From SIG672 sp045605765 (lineage in GTDB: Bacteria > Bacillota > Clostridia > Oscillospirales > CAG-272), in contig JAZUQQ010000014.1 of NCBI GenBank assembly GCA_045605765.1, positions 94,989 to 158,988 on the forward strand: DNA of 64,000 nucleotides, read 5' to 3'. Under the pieces are notes generated by a model that saw only the letters and a list, made by a program, of their open reading frames with translations, did not search any database and was not told the origin of the DNA. This document shows, one piece after another, positions 35,057-43,366 of the stretch. Each line of letters opens with the position of its first letter. Position 1 is the stretch's first letter. Position numbers and translations under genes: made by a program.

Positions 35057-35127
35057 ATATTGGCTCCGTTAAACACAAATTTGTTGGATGATTTAATATA
35101 AGTGTTGCATTTACAAAGCAAAATTTT

Positions 35128-35628
35128 TTATTTTAGATTTATCCTTCTCACGAGCAATGCCCCCGCAGTTCCGATAAAAATTCCCGAAATCACGGCGGAA
35201 ATTACAAGAACAGGCAGATAGAAGATTATCTCATTCGTTGAAAACAAAATCATCGCAACGAGTATCTGCGCCGTGTTGTGGGTAATAGCTCCCGAAACGC
35301 TTACACCGATTTCCGAGAATTTTCCGCTCTTTTTCATTATCGCCATTATGCAAAGACTAAGTAGTGCTCCCGAAAAGCTGTACGCGAGCGAGAGAGGACT
35401 TCCGAAGAGAAGAAACGAAATGAAAACCCTCATCAGGGAAACGACCGCCGCGCCTTTCGTGTCAAACCTGTAAAGCACGAATATTACCGCGATATTTGCA
35501 AGTCCAAGCTTTATGCCCGGTATCGACGTGAGCGGCGGTATCAGGCTTTCGAGATATGAGAGTCCGAGCGCGAGCAGGGAAAACATAGCGACAAACGATA
35601 TGTAGCGAGCCTTAGAGTCCTTTTTCAT
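35128..35628 (-). CDS. HepI/Gx-transporter-type membrane protein (EetB-like)
   Basis: A 166-residue integral membrane protein with about five segments. It matches the family called heptaprenyl diphosphate synthase component I or Gx transporter (PF07456 as I recall). Seen motifs are LESLIPPLTSIPGIKLGLAN, FDTKGAAVVSLMRVF and SGAITHNTAQILVA, similar in style to ECF-type S components. Despite the family name, no prenyl transferase motif is present. In Listeria flavin-based electron transfer the EetB protein belongs to this family. It overlaps the NusG-II gene by one base and ends the rnf operon, which supports a redox role. Confidence 0.8.
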   Translation of the reverse strand: MKKDSKARYISFVAMFSLLALGLSYLESLIPPLTSIPGIKLGLANIAVIFVLYRFDTKGAAVVSLMRVFISFLLFGSPLSLAYSFSGALLSLCIMAIMKKSGKFSEIGVSVSGAITHNTAQILVAMILFSTNEIIFYLPVLVISAVISGIFIGTAGALLVRRINLK

Positions 35629-36038
35629 TAGGGCATCTTCACCACCTGACAGATAAATGCGACCGCATCGACGGAATTCTTCGATCCTTCTATTTTTATA
35701 ACGACTTGCGAGATCAGGCAGATAATGCTCTCACCCGATCGGGAGATAGGTCCCATTCTCTCGCAACTATGATCGTGACAGATTGACTCCGAAACCTCAG
35801 CTTTTCCGTCCTTGACCGTGAAAATAAGAAGAGTTTCTCCGTCCGAGTTTTTGATCGGTATGCTTGCGTCCTCGGAAAGCGAGTATCTTGCGATCTCATT
35901 TCCTTTAAGGGATATTACCGCAGTTTCGCCGGTACTTCGGGCGGTAAGCGTAAAAATGAAAAAAATAACGGCGATGACGAGAGGTATCAGAATTACGATA
36001 ATATCGTTTCGAATTATCTTCTTTCTTGACTGATACAT
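35628..36038 (-). CDS. NusG domain II-containing membrane-anchored protein (EetA-like)
   Basis: A 136-residue protein with one N-terminal membrane segment (about 14-33) and an extracytoplasmic NusG-II beta domain (PF07009 type). The Cys pattern SESICHDHSCERMGPISRSG, followed by ESIICL, matches this family. These domains occur beside FMN-binding and HepI-type proteins; Listeria EetA is of this type as I recall. I chose ATG 36038 with AAGGCGG eight bases upstream. A GTG at 36047 would touch that site. It lies 35 bases after rnfB and is coupled to the HepI-like gene by a one-base overlap. Confidence 0.85.
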   Translation of the reverse strand: MYQSRKKIIRNDIIVILIPLVIAVIFFIFTLTARSTGETAVISLKGNEIARYSLSEDASIPIKNSDGETLLIFTVKDGKAEVSESICHDHSCERMGPISRSGESIICLISQVVIKIEGSKNSVDAVAFICQVVKMP

Positions 36039-36073
36039 TCTTGTCACCGCCTTAGTTTTATGCCTTTGTGTTT

Positions 36074-36880
36074 TTATTTTGCGCTGAAATCGGCGAGTTT
36101 AAGACAACCGACAGGGCAAGCGGAAACACATTCACCGCAGTTTACACACTTGTCGTATTCGATTTTTGCAAGGTTGTTTTCAACCTTTACAGCGCCATAA
36201 GAACAGATCTTTTCGCACTTTTTACATCCGATACAGCCGTTCGAGCATTCCGAGCGGGTAAGTGCGCCCTTTTCATGATTGTTGCAGGCAACAACTACGT
36301 ATTTCTTGTCGCCAAAGAGCGAAATAAGAGCGTTCGGACAGGTCTTTGCACAGAGTCCGCAGCCGGTACATTTCGAGGGATCTATGTGAGCAACGCCGCC
36401 CTTTATTATGATGGCATCGTTCGTGCAGACGTTCATACAGTCTCCGAAACCAAGACAACCGTGAGGGCAGCTCCACTGGCCTGCAAAGAGCATTCTTGCG
36501 CCTACGCAGGTGTGTATTCCCTCGTAGTTAAACTTGGTGTGAGTCGCCGAGCAGTCGCCGTGACAGTGAACGTAGGCGACCTTGTTTTCAACGTCTGCAA
36601 ACTCAACTCCGAGTGTTTCGGCGATCTTTCTTGCCGCATTCGCTCCTCCGGGAGTACAGAGGTTTGTGGGAGTTCCTTCTGTTTCAATAAGTGCCTTTGC
36701 ATATCCATCACAACCTGTGAAGCCGCATGCTCCGCAGTTTGCTCCGGGCAGGCAGACGCGAACAAGTCCGATGCGCTCGTCCTCTTTTACCTCCATAACC
36801 TTGGAGGCAATTGTGAGTATAAGTCCGCAGATAAGACCGATGACGGCAACTACGGCTATTGCAATAAGAATTTCCGACAT
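36074..36880 (-). CDS. rnfB: Rnf complex subunit RnfB (iron-sulfur protein)
   Basis: A 268-residue subunit that takes electrons from ferredoxin on the cytoplasmic side. One N-terminal membrane helix (about 5-26) is followed by a 4Fe-4S-type motif CLPGANCGACGFTGCDGYA, then a Cys-rich central region (CPHGCLGFGDCMNVCTNDAI) and ferredoxin motifs CTGCGLCAKTCP, CIGCKKCEKICS and CVNCGECVSACPVGC. This gives at least five potential cluster sites, as in clostridial RnfB. It is the last of six rnf genes and is followed by EetA- and EetB-like genes. Confidence 0.97.
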   Translation of the reverse strand: MSEILIAIAVVAVIGLICGLILTIASKVMEVKEDERIGLVRVCLPGANCGACGFTGCDGYAKALIETEGTPTNLCTPGGANAARKIAETLGVEFADVENKVAYVHCHGDCSATHTKFNYEGIHTCVGARMLFAGQWSCPHGCLGFGDCMNVCTNDAIIIKGGVAHIDPSKCTGCGLCAKTCPNALISLFGDKKYVVVACNNHEKGALTRSECSNGCIGCKKCEKICSYGAVKVENNLAKIEYDKCVNCGECVSACPVGCLKLADFSAK

Positions 36881-36895
36881 ATTTTCAACCCCCTA

Positions 36896-37495
36896 TCACT
36901 TAAACAGATTCTCGGCAACTCCGGCAAATCCGAAGAAAGCGAGAGAAACTATTGAAGCGGCAGCAAGTGTTATCGGCAGACCTGCAAAGGACTTCGGAGG
37001 CTCCGCCTGATCGACTCGCGAGCGAACTCCCGAGAAGATTACCATAGCAAGTAAAAATCCGAGACCGCAGCCGAGCGAGCTGACTATAGATTCAAGAAAA
37101 TTGTATTCGTCGCTGATGTTGTTGAGCGCAACGCCGAGTACCGCGCAGTTAGTGGTTATAAGGGGAAGATATACGCCAAGCGATCTGTGAAGCGAGGGTA
37201 CGTACTTTTTGAGAGCAATCTCAACGAACTGAACGAGAGCCGCGATAACGAGAATGAATACGATGGTCTGCATATATTCGAGTTTGTTAGGAACGAGAAT
37301 ATATGTATATATCGGCCAAGTTGCGGCAGTCGCGGTAAGCATTACGAAGATTACAGCAAGCCCCATGCCTGTGGCCTGATCAAGCTTCTTTGACACTCCG
37401 AGAAAGGGACAGATGCCGAGGAATTTGCTCAGAACGTAGTTATTTACAAGTACGCTGCTTACAAGTATAAAGGCAAGAGATTTAAATAGTTCCAT
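36896..37495 (-). CDS. rnfA: Rnf complex subunit RnfA
   Basis: A 199-residue membrane protein with six segments. RnfA/RnfE form the membrane core that binds an intramembrane 2Fe-2S cluster. The first segment has NNYVLSKFLGICPFLGVSKK with the conserved Cys, and the second half has NCAVLGVAL with the matching Cys of the inverted pair. AAGAAAGGTGG precedes the start. It is 18 bases behind rnfE and 15 bases before rnfB. Confidence 0.96.
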   Translation of the reverse strand: MELFKSLAFILVSSVLVNNYVLSKFLGICPFLGVSKKLDQATGMGLAVIFVMLTATAATWPIYTYILVPNKLEYMQTIVFILVIAALVQFVEIALKKYVPSLHRSLGVYLPLITTNCAVLGVALNNISDEYNFLESIVSSLGCGLGFLLAMVIFSGVRSRVDQAEPPKSFAGLPITLAAASIVSLAFFGFAGVAENLFK

Positions 37496-37513
37496 TTTTA
37501 TCTACCACCTTTC

Positions 37514-38236
37514 TTAGTTTTCAGAGGGCTTATCGTCCAAGCTTTCGCAGGCTTCGTCGGGAGTACCGAATACTCTCTTCTTGCAGAAAGCGGCGGAGGG
37601 ACAGACATCGCAGGAGAAATCCTTACGCTTTACGCCCTTGCCCTTGGTTATCTTGTTTATGAGCGCGATAAGGCAACCGAAGATGAAAAATCCGCCGGGA
37701 GCCATCGTGAGTATAGAAAGCGAATACTCTTTGAGAAAGGGAATTGCTATTCCGCAGAAGGTTCCCGCGCCGAGCACTTCGCGGATAGCAGCCATGGCGC
37801 AGAGAGCCAGCGTAAATCCGAGACCCATACCGAGACCGTCTAAAAAGGAAGCTCCGACGGTGTTTTCGCGTGCGAACATTTCCGCTCTTCCGAGGATAAT
37901 ACAGTTTACAACTATAAGAGCAAGATACACGCCGAGGCTTTCGTATATTGAGTAAACGTACGCCTGCATAACCAGCTGAACGATGGTAACAAACCCTGCG
38001 ATAAGAACTATGTAGCATGGAATTCTTACCTTGTCGGGAATGACCTTACGAAGTGCCGAGATTGCCATATTCGAGCAAATAAGAACGAGAGTTGCCGCAA
38101 TTCCCATACCGATAGCGGCAGTCACGCTCGTCGTTACCGCAAGCGTGGGGCAGGTTCCGAGGACGAGAACAAGAACCGGATTTTCACGTATGAGTCCGTT
38201 TATAAGAATTGAAAGCTTACTTTTTTTCTTTTCCAT
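37514..38236 (-). CDS. rnfE: Rnf complex subunit RnfE
   Basis: A 240-residue paralogue of RnfA. The motif pair is PVLVLVLGTCPTLAVTTS and VNCIILGRAEMFA, holding the two conserved cysteines that share an intramembrane cluster with RnfA. The C-terminal tail is longer than usual and Cys-containing (SCDVCPSAAFCKKRVFGTPD). Such a CxxC...C tail occurs in some clostridial RnfE proteins. AGGAGG precedes the start. Confidence 0.95.
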   Translation of the reverse strand: MEKKKSKLSILINGLIRENPVLVLVLGTCPTLAVTTSVTAAIGMGIAATLVLICSNMAISALRKVIPDKVRIPCYIVLIAGFVTIVQLVMQAYVYSIYESLGVYLALIVVNCIILGRAEMFARENTVGASFLDGLGMGLGFTLALCAMAAIREVLGAGTFCGIAIPFLKEYSLSILTMAPGGFFIFGCLIALINKITKGKGVKRKDFSCDVCPSAAFCKKRVFGTPDEACESLDDKPSEN

Positions 38237-38251
38237 TTCGGTCCTCCTTTC

Positions 38252-38788
38252 TTATTCTTGGCATATGTGAACGATAGCAAAGGCTTTCAGCGCATCGCTT
38301 ACTGCTGCTCTGTATGCCTTCGACGTTATGGTAGCACCCGAAACGGTATCAACGCCGTTTACCGAGTCGGTGTTTGCGCCGATATACTTATCGGTGTAGC
38401 TTTGATCGTTTATTACCTTATCACCTCCGAGGGTGGGCGTTTCGTTGCTTGAAAGAGTGGAAGTCTTGATGACTTCGCCTTTTACCGATATAGCGCACAT
38501 AATAACGAGTCCTGAGTCGTAGCCCTTTGTGGTTATTTGGAAAACGTAGCCCTTGCCGTTCGTTTCCTTGTAGATGGCACTTACATTATACGGAAGATCT
38601 GCGTAGAAACCGACGTCTAGCTCCTCAAAATCTCCGCCTTCAATCAGCTTTCCGAGAGCCGTCTGAGTACGCTCACGCGTGCCATCTTCTATAACGTCTT
38701 TGGTGAAATAATTTGTAACGCCGAGAGCTGCTGCAATAACCAGACAAATTGCGGTGATCACGACTACGCTTTTGATAGAATCTTTCAT
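38252..38788 (-). CDS. rnfG: Rnf complex subunit RnfG (covalent FMN protein)
   Basis: A 178-residue subunit with one N-terminal membrane segment (about 7-27) and an extracytoplasmic FMN-binding domain. The flavinylation motif is DTVSGATITSKA, where the Thr of SGAT carries FMN after transfer by ApbE. No apbE gene is in the window, so it must be elsewhere. It lies between rnfD and rnfE with gaps under 20 bases. Ribosome site is weak (GGTCGGTG). Confidence 0.95.
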   Translation of the reverse strand: MKDSIKSVVVITAICLVIAAALGVTNYFTKDVIEDGTRERTQTALGKLIEGGDFEELDVGFYADLPYNVSAIYKETNGKGYVFQITTKGYDSGLVIMCAISVKGEVIKTSTLSSNETPTLGGDKVINDQSYTDKYIGANTDSVNGVDTVSGATITSKAYRAAVSDALKAFAIVHICQE

Positions 38789-38794
38789 TTGTTT

Positions 38795-39733
38795 TCACCG
38801 ACCTTCACTTTTTTTCGCACTCTGAGTGCCGAGAGGACGTCTGACCGTCCATTTTTCTATGTAAGGGCAGAGGATGTTCATAAGAAGTATTGCAAATGAA
38901 ACGCCTTCGGGATAGCTTCCGAATATACGGATAACAGAGGTGATGAGTCCGCAACCGATACCGAAGATTATCTTACCCAAAGGAGTGGCGGGCGAGGTGA
39001 CGTAATCGGTTGCCATAAAGATAGCACCGATAAGAAGTCCGCCGGAGAGCATCTGATATGCAGGATCCTGGTTTGCTAAAAGAGAAATGATCGCAACCGT
39101 TCCGACAAACGCTACTGGAATGTGCCAGGTGATAATTCTGCGGATAAGCAGGTAGATTCCACCGATGATAAGCGCGATCGCACAGGTTTCACCGATAGCT
39201 CCGCCGTGGAGACCGAGAAGGAGCTGAACGTAGCTTACGCTTCCGCCGCCGAGAGGCGTTGCGCCCGATACAGCGTCAACTCCCGCAAAGCCCTTGATAA
39301 CGGGGTCGGAATTTGCCGCGATAGATGCACTGAACGAGAGAAATAGAACTATTCGTCCGACGATAGCTGGGTTTGCAAAGTTCTTTCCTATTCCACCGAA
39401 CAGGCACTTAACTACAACGATAGCGACGATCGATCCGATTGCTGCCTGCCAGAGTTCTACAGTTGAAGGTAGGTTTAGTGCAAGTATAAGTCCCGTTACT
39501 GCCGCAGATAGATCCGAGATCGTCTGATCTTTTTTACAAGCAAGATTAAAAAGAAATTCAGACATTACCGCCGTAATAACGCAGGTGGCAATTATGTACA
39601 GTGAAGGCAGACCGAACAGCACAACGGCAGCAACCGATGCAGGTAAAAGAGCGATTATTACGTCAAGCATCACCTTTTGAGTCGTCCTTGCCGATCTGAT
39701 ATGCGGCGATGAAGAAACCGTAAGTTGATTCAT
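38795..39733 (-). CDS. rnfD: Rnf complex subunit RnfD
   Basis: A 312-residue membrane subunit with about nine segments. The covalent FMN site is DAVSGATPLGGG, and an upstream region reads VVKCLFGGIGKNFANPAIVG, typical of RnfD/NqrB. The C-terminal YVTSPATPLGKIIFGIGCG matches the other half of the family signature. AAAGGACT precedes ATG. It starts 38 bases after rnfC. Confidence 0.96.
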   Translation of the reverse strand: MNQLTVSSSPHIRSARTTQKVMLDVIIALLPASVAAVVLFGLPSLYIIATCVITAVMSEFLFNLACKKDQTISDLSAAVTGLILALNLPSTVELWQAAIGSIVAIVVVKCLFGGIGKNFANPAIVGRIVLFLSFSASIAANSDPVIKGFAGVDAVSGATPLGGGSVSYVQLLLGLHGGAIGETCAIALIIGGIYLLIRRIITWHIPVAFVGTVAIISLLANQDPAYQMLSGGLLIGAIFMATDYVTSPATPLGKIIFGIGCGLITSVIRIFGSYPEGVSFAILLMNILCPYIEKWTVRRPLGTQSAKKSEGR

Positions 39734-39771
39734 TATTTTAGTCCTTTCGTGCGTTAAGAATGAGAAATGAG

Positions 39772-41106
39772 TCAGTTTTTCGGCTTTGATGCGATGTGCT
39801 GACGAAGTATTGGTTTTGCAAGTCTGTTACGCTGAACGAGAGGTTGCTTTGCGGGGCAGACGAACGAACAGCAACCGCATTCCATGCACATTCCGAGGTG
39901 AAGTGCTTCAAGAGCAGCGCCGTCCTTTGCCTTGTATGCTCTCGTGAATGCCGTCGGATCAAGATGAAGCGGACAAGCGTTTATGCAGCTTCCGCAACGA
40001 ATACAAGGCGTTGTATCGATAGCGGGCGCCTGCTTTTCGTTTAAAGCAAGAATGGCGTTAGTGTTTTTGAGTATCGGCTGTTCGAGATCTGGAACGCTTA
40101 TTCCCATCATCGGCCCTCCGTAAAGAACCTTTTTCGGATCGCATACGAGACCTCCGCAGAACTCAAATACGTCCTTCATTCTTGTCCCGATAGGAACTAT
40201 CACGTTTTTAGGTTCTTTGACCGCTCCGCCTGCAACGGTAACGCACTTTTTAACGAGAGGCATACCTGTTTTGATGTACGAACCGAGAAAAGCGAGCGTT
40301 GTGCAGTTGAGGACGATTGTTCCAACGTCTATCGGAAGCTTTCCTTCGGGTATGAGCTTACCCGTGGTGTTATATACGAGCACCTTTTCTCCGCCTTGCG
40401 GATATTTCGAGGGCAGAGCGACAACCGACACCGCATCGTCATCGCACGTGAGAGCTTTTATTGATGAGATACACTGAGGCTTGTTGGACTCTATACCGAA
40501 TATTATTTTTTTAGCATCAAGATACTTTTCAAGAAGTTCGATACCGTGCTTTATATCCTCTCCTCTGTCGAGCATCGTTCGTGTGTCACTGGTTATGTAG
40601 GGCTCGCATTCCGCACCGTTTATGATTATCTCGGAAATACGGCTCGTGTCCTTGACATCGAGCTTGACGGCGGTAGGAAATCCTGCTCCGCCTAAACCAA
40701 CGGCTCCGCTCTCGCGTACAGCTGCGATAAAAGAGTCGTAGTCATGAACGTCAGGAGCTTTTATCTCTGCGTACTGTGTCATAAGTCCGTCAGACTCGAT
40801 ATGTATGACCTGCATCGGAGAGCCTGCGCTTGAAAGCATCATGTCTATTTTTTTGACAGTTCCCGATATGCTTGAATATATCGGAGCGCTTACAAATCCA
40901 ACCGCCGAAGCAATAAGCTGACCCACATCAACATGGTCGCCTGCCTTTACAATGGGCTGAGCCGGTGCTCCTATATGCATTGATACAGGAATGACAACCG
41001 AGGCGGGAGGCGGCATATAAACTGGCGGCATTTTCGATGTATCCTTGAAATGCGGCAGATTTGCTCCGCCGGGCATTAGAGTTCTTTTAAGTTTAAAAGA
41101 AAACAT
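39772..41106 (-). CDS. rnfC: Rnf complex subunit RnfC (NADH-binding, iron-sulfur)
   Basis: A 444-residue peripheral subunit with NADH/FMN-binding Rossmann-like features (GAVGLGGAGFPTAVKL) and two 4Fe-4S motifs near the C-terminus, CIRCGSCINACP and CMECGCCSFVCP. A biotinyl/lipoyl-like domain occupies the N-terminal region (GAPAQPIVKAGDHVDVGQLI). It is the first gene of the operon. I use ATG 41106 because AAGGAACG lies upstream; a TTG at 41127 would read through that site. Rnf couples ferredoxin oxidation to NAD reduction and pumps Na+ or H+. Confidence 0.97.
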   Translation of the reverse strand: MFSFKLKRTLMPGGANLPHFKDTSKMPPVYMPPPASVVIPVSMHIGAPAQPIVKAGDHVDVGQLIASAVGFVSAPIYSSISGTVKKIDMMLSSAGSPMQVIHIESDGLMTQYAEIKAPDVHDYDSFIAAVRESGAVGLGGAGFPTAVKLDVKDTSRISEIIINGAECEPYITSDTRTMLDRGEDIKHGIELLEKYLDAKKIIFGIESNKPQCISSIKALTCDDDAVSVVALPSKYPQGGEKVLVYNTTGKLIPEGKLPIDVGTIVLNCTTLAFLGSYIKTGMPLVKKCVTVAGGAVKEPKNVIVPIGTRMKDVFEFCGGLVCDPKKVLYGGPMMGISVPDLEQPILKNTNAILALNEKQAPAIDTTPCIRCGSCINACPLHLDPTAFTRAYKAKDGAALEALHLGMCMECGCCSFVCPAKQPLVQRNRLAKPILRQHIASKPKN

Positions 41107-41179
41107 AAAACGGTACGTTCCTTCCAAGTTTGTTATATTTTTATCAATAATTCACTATTTTAACACTGCTATTTTGTGT

Positions 41180-41208
41180 ATTATAACATATAAACGATGT
41201 TGTGTCAA
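41180..41208 (-). promoter_or_regulatory. Promoter of the rnf operon
   Basis: On the minus strand perfect TTGACA (41208-41203) and TATAAT (41185-41180), 17-base spacer ending in TGT. The leader to rnfC is about 70 bases. Confidence 0.88.
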
Positions 41209-41263
41209 CATCAAAAACGCGCCAACAAAGAATAATAACATAAAATGATAAGATTTTTACCGA

Positions 41264-41292
41264 TTGACAAAGAAAAATCTGAGTGATATAAT
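41264..41292 (+). promoter_or_regulatory. Upstream promoter P1 of miaB
   Basis: Perfect TTGACA and TATAAT with 17-base spacer ending in TGA. Confidence 0.85.
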
Positions 41293-41340
41293 TTGTGTAA
41301 CAGAAATAAGAAATATTTTTAGTTTTTTATTCGGTTTCAC

Positions 41341-41369
41341 TTGTAAAAACAGATGTATTCTGCTATAAT
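41341..41369 (+). promoter_or_regulatory. Downstream promoter P2 of miaB
   Basis: TTGTAA and TATAAT with a 17-base spacer ending in TGC. Its -10 box lies 37 bases before the miaB start, so two promoters sit in tandem 77 bases apart. Confidence 0.78.
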
Positions 41370-41406
41370 AAATAAGATATATAACTAAACCAAAACGGAA
41401 ACTGAA

Positions 41407-42828
41407 ATGGAAAGAAAAGAAGTAGTAATATCACCTGAAAAAATAAAAGAGCAGTACGCGTATATGGACAAGGTGAAGGCTTTGCTTTCAGAGCGTATGC
41501 AGGAAAAGCATTATGCCTACATCGAGACCTTCGGTTGCCAACAGAACGAAGCGGACAGTGAGCGTATTATGGGTATGCTCGCACGTATGGGATATATACC
41601 CACAAGCGATGCGACGCTTGCAGATATAATCATCGTGAACACCTGTGCCGTAAGAGAACACGCCGAGCTTCGCGCGCTCTCGATCACAGGGCAGTTCAAG
41701 CATCTCAAAGAAAAGAAAAAGAGTCTTATTATCGGAGTCTGCGGATGTATGGTATCGCAGGAGCACCGCAAAGAGGATATAAAAAACAAATATCCCTACA
41801 TAAATTTTCTTTTCGGCACTAGTATGAACTACCGTTTTCCTGAGATACTCTATAACTGTATGATGACGCAGAAAAGACAGTACCATCTCGACTGCGGCGA
41901 CGTAGGAAATATTGCAGAGGGACTTCCGGTAGTTCGAGAGTCCTCGTTCAGGGCGTGGGTATCTGTAATGTACGGTTGTAACAATTTCTGCACCTACTGC
42001 GTCGTTCCGTACGTCAGAGGACGCGAGCGCAGCCGTGGTAGAAAAGAAATACTTACAGAAATAGAATACCTTGCAAGAGACGGCTATAAAGAAATAACTT
42101 TGCTCGGACAGAACGTAAACTCGTACGGCAAGGATTTCGACACGCCTTACGATTTCGCCGATCTTCTTTCGGATATATGCAAGATAGAGGGCGAGTTTAT
42201 CGTACGCTTTATGACGAGTCACCCGAAGGATGCCTCGCGAAAGCTTATCGACACAATGGCGGAAAACCCAAAAATAGCAAAGGCATTTCATCTTCCTCTT
42301 CAATCGGGAAGCAACAGGATTCTCAGAGAGATGAATCGTCACTACGACAAATCATCGTACTGTGCTCTTGTCGATTATATGCGAGAAAAAATGCCGAATA
42401 TTGCGATAACGACCGATATAATCGTCGGTTTTCCGGGTGAGACCGAGGAGGATTTTGAAGAGACTCTCGAAATGCTGAAAAGAGTTGAGTACGACAATAT
42501 CTATTCGTTTATATATTCCAAGCGCCAGGGAACTAACGCGGCGGTGATGCCCAATCAAATTTCCGAAAATGTTAAAAAAGAGCGCTTTGCACGAATGATG
42601 GAAACTCAGAACTCAATATCAAACGGAAAAAATAACGTTTATCTCGATACCGTTCAGAAGGTGCTCGTCGAGGGAAGAAGTAAGACAAATCCCGATAAGC
42701 TCACAGGACGGAACGAGAAAAACAGGCTTATTCATTTTTCGGGAGACGAGAGTCTTATCGGAAGTTGGGCAAATGTAAAAATAACCGAAGCAGAGACCTT
42801 TTCGCTTTCGGGTGAACTAATAAAATAA
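41407..42828 (+). CDS. miaB: tRNA-2-methylthio-N6-dimethylallyladenosine synthase MiaB
   Basis: A 473-residue radical SAM methylthiotransferase acting on i6A37 of tRNAs that read U-starting codons. The N-terminal domain holds three cluster cysteines in TFGCQQNEAD, NTCAVREHA and GVCGCMVSQ. The radical SAM motif is YGCNNFCTYCVVPY (CxxxCxxC), followed by LLGQNVNSYG. The TRAM domain forms the last 60 residues (VLVEGRSKTNPDKLTGR). QQNEAD and LLGQNVNSYG favour MiaB over MtaB or RimO. The ribosome site is weak. Next come a YlbF-like gene (26 bases), mutS and mutL. Confidence 0.95.
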   Translation: MERKEVVISPEKIKEQYAYMDKVKALLSERMQEKHYAYIETFGCQQNEADSERIMGMLARMGYIPTSDATLADIIIVNTCAVREHAELRALSITGQFKHLKEKKKSLIIGVCGCMVSQEHRKEDIKNKYPYINFLFGTSMNYRFPEILYNCMMTQKRQYHLDCGDVGNIAEGLPVVRESSFRAWVSVMYGCNNFCTYCVVPYVRGRERSRGRKEILTEIEYLARDGYKEITLLGQNVNSYGKDFDTPYDFADLLSDICKIEGEFIVRFMTSHPKDASRKLIDTMAENPKIAKAFHLPLQSGSNRILREMNRHYDKSSYCALVDYMREKMPNIAITTDIIVGFPGETEEDFEETLEMLKRVEYDNIYSFIYSKRQGTNAAVMPNQISENVKKERFARMMETQNSISNGKNNVYLDTVQKVLVEGRSKTNPDKLTGRNEKNRLIHFSGDESLIGSWANVKITEAETFSLSGELIK

Positions 42829-42854
42829 CTAAAAATATCAAGGAGAAAAATAAA

Positions 42855-43244
42855 ATGGAGCTTATTGAAATGGCAGCAATACTCGGACAGAGAATAAGAT
42901 CGTCCGAGGCAGGAGAAAGACTTGAAAACGCAGCAAGAGCGTATGCGGAAAATACCGAGCTTCGCTCTGCTTTTACAGAATATCAGGTACAGCAGAAGGT
43001 GCTTGAAGAGCACGGAGCGCTTGAAGTCAAGGACGAGGCACTTATCAGTGCTATTGACAAGCGTGTTAACGAGATATACGAGCAGATTATAGCTCACGAG
43101 GTGTATAAGGAATACGAGGCGGCGCAGGAAGCGTACAATAATCTCATTTCCAATCTTATCTCCGAGGTTGTAAGACAGGCAAACGGAGAAACCGAGGAGG
43201 ACGGCTGCACTCACGACTGTTCGACCTGCGGCGGTTGCCACTAA
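42855..43244 (+). CDS. YlbF/YmcA-family protein with a cysteine-rich C-terminal tail
   Basis: A 129-residue helical protein of the Com_YlbF family (PF06133 type). In Bacillus, YlbF, YmcA and YaaT form a complex that affects RNase Y mRNA processing and development and that carries 4Fe-4S clusters. Here the helical body spans 1-115. It ends in CTHDCSTCGGCH, four cysteines spaced C-x3-C-x2-C-x2-C, well suited to bind a cluster or zinc. The gene lies between miaB and mutS, matching a frequent clostridial arrangement. AAGGAGA precedes ATG. Confidence 0.85.
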   Translation: MELIEMAAILGQRIRSSEAGERLENAARAYAENTELRSAFTEYQVQQKVLEEHGALEVKDEALISAIDKRVNEIYEQIIAHEVYKEYEAAQEAYNNLISNLISEVVRQANGETEEDGCTHDCSTCGGCH

Positions 43245-43301
43245 ACGATTTAAATGCTCTCTCTGTAATGATTTTTAACAAGAGTTTTTGAAAGTTCTCA
43301 G

Positions 43302-43349
43302 AAAACTTTTTTCGAAAAGTGTTTTGAGTGGGGTTTTGGGCAAGCCCCA
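43302..43349 (+). other. Stem-loops between the ylbF-like gene and mutS
   Basis: AAAAC...GTTTT (43302-43325), with CTC/GAG extending it outward, is followed by TGGGG...CCCCA (43329-43349). No clear U-tract follows, so these may be mRNA processing or attenuating structures just upstream of the mutS ribosome site. Confidence 0.4.
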
Positions 43350-43366
43350 AAGAAAGGACAAAACAT

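Noticed and set aside
36068..36955. Long open frame on the plus strand opposite rnfB
   Set aside because: It is antisense to a certain, motif-rich gene. Its cysteine-rich look comes from reversed ferredoxin codons, and it has no own promoter or ribosome site.
41488..42342. Long minus-strand open frame opposite miaB
   Set aside because: It is a shadow of miaB, whose radical SAM motifs and TRAM domain are clear. No family motif is seen in the antisense product.
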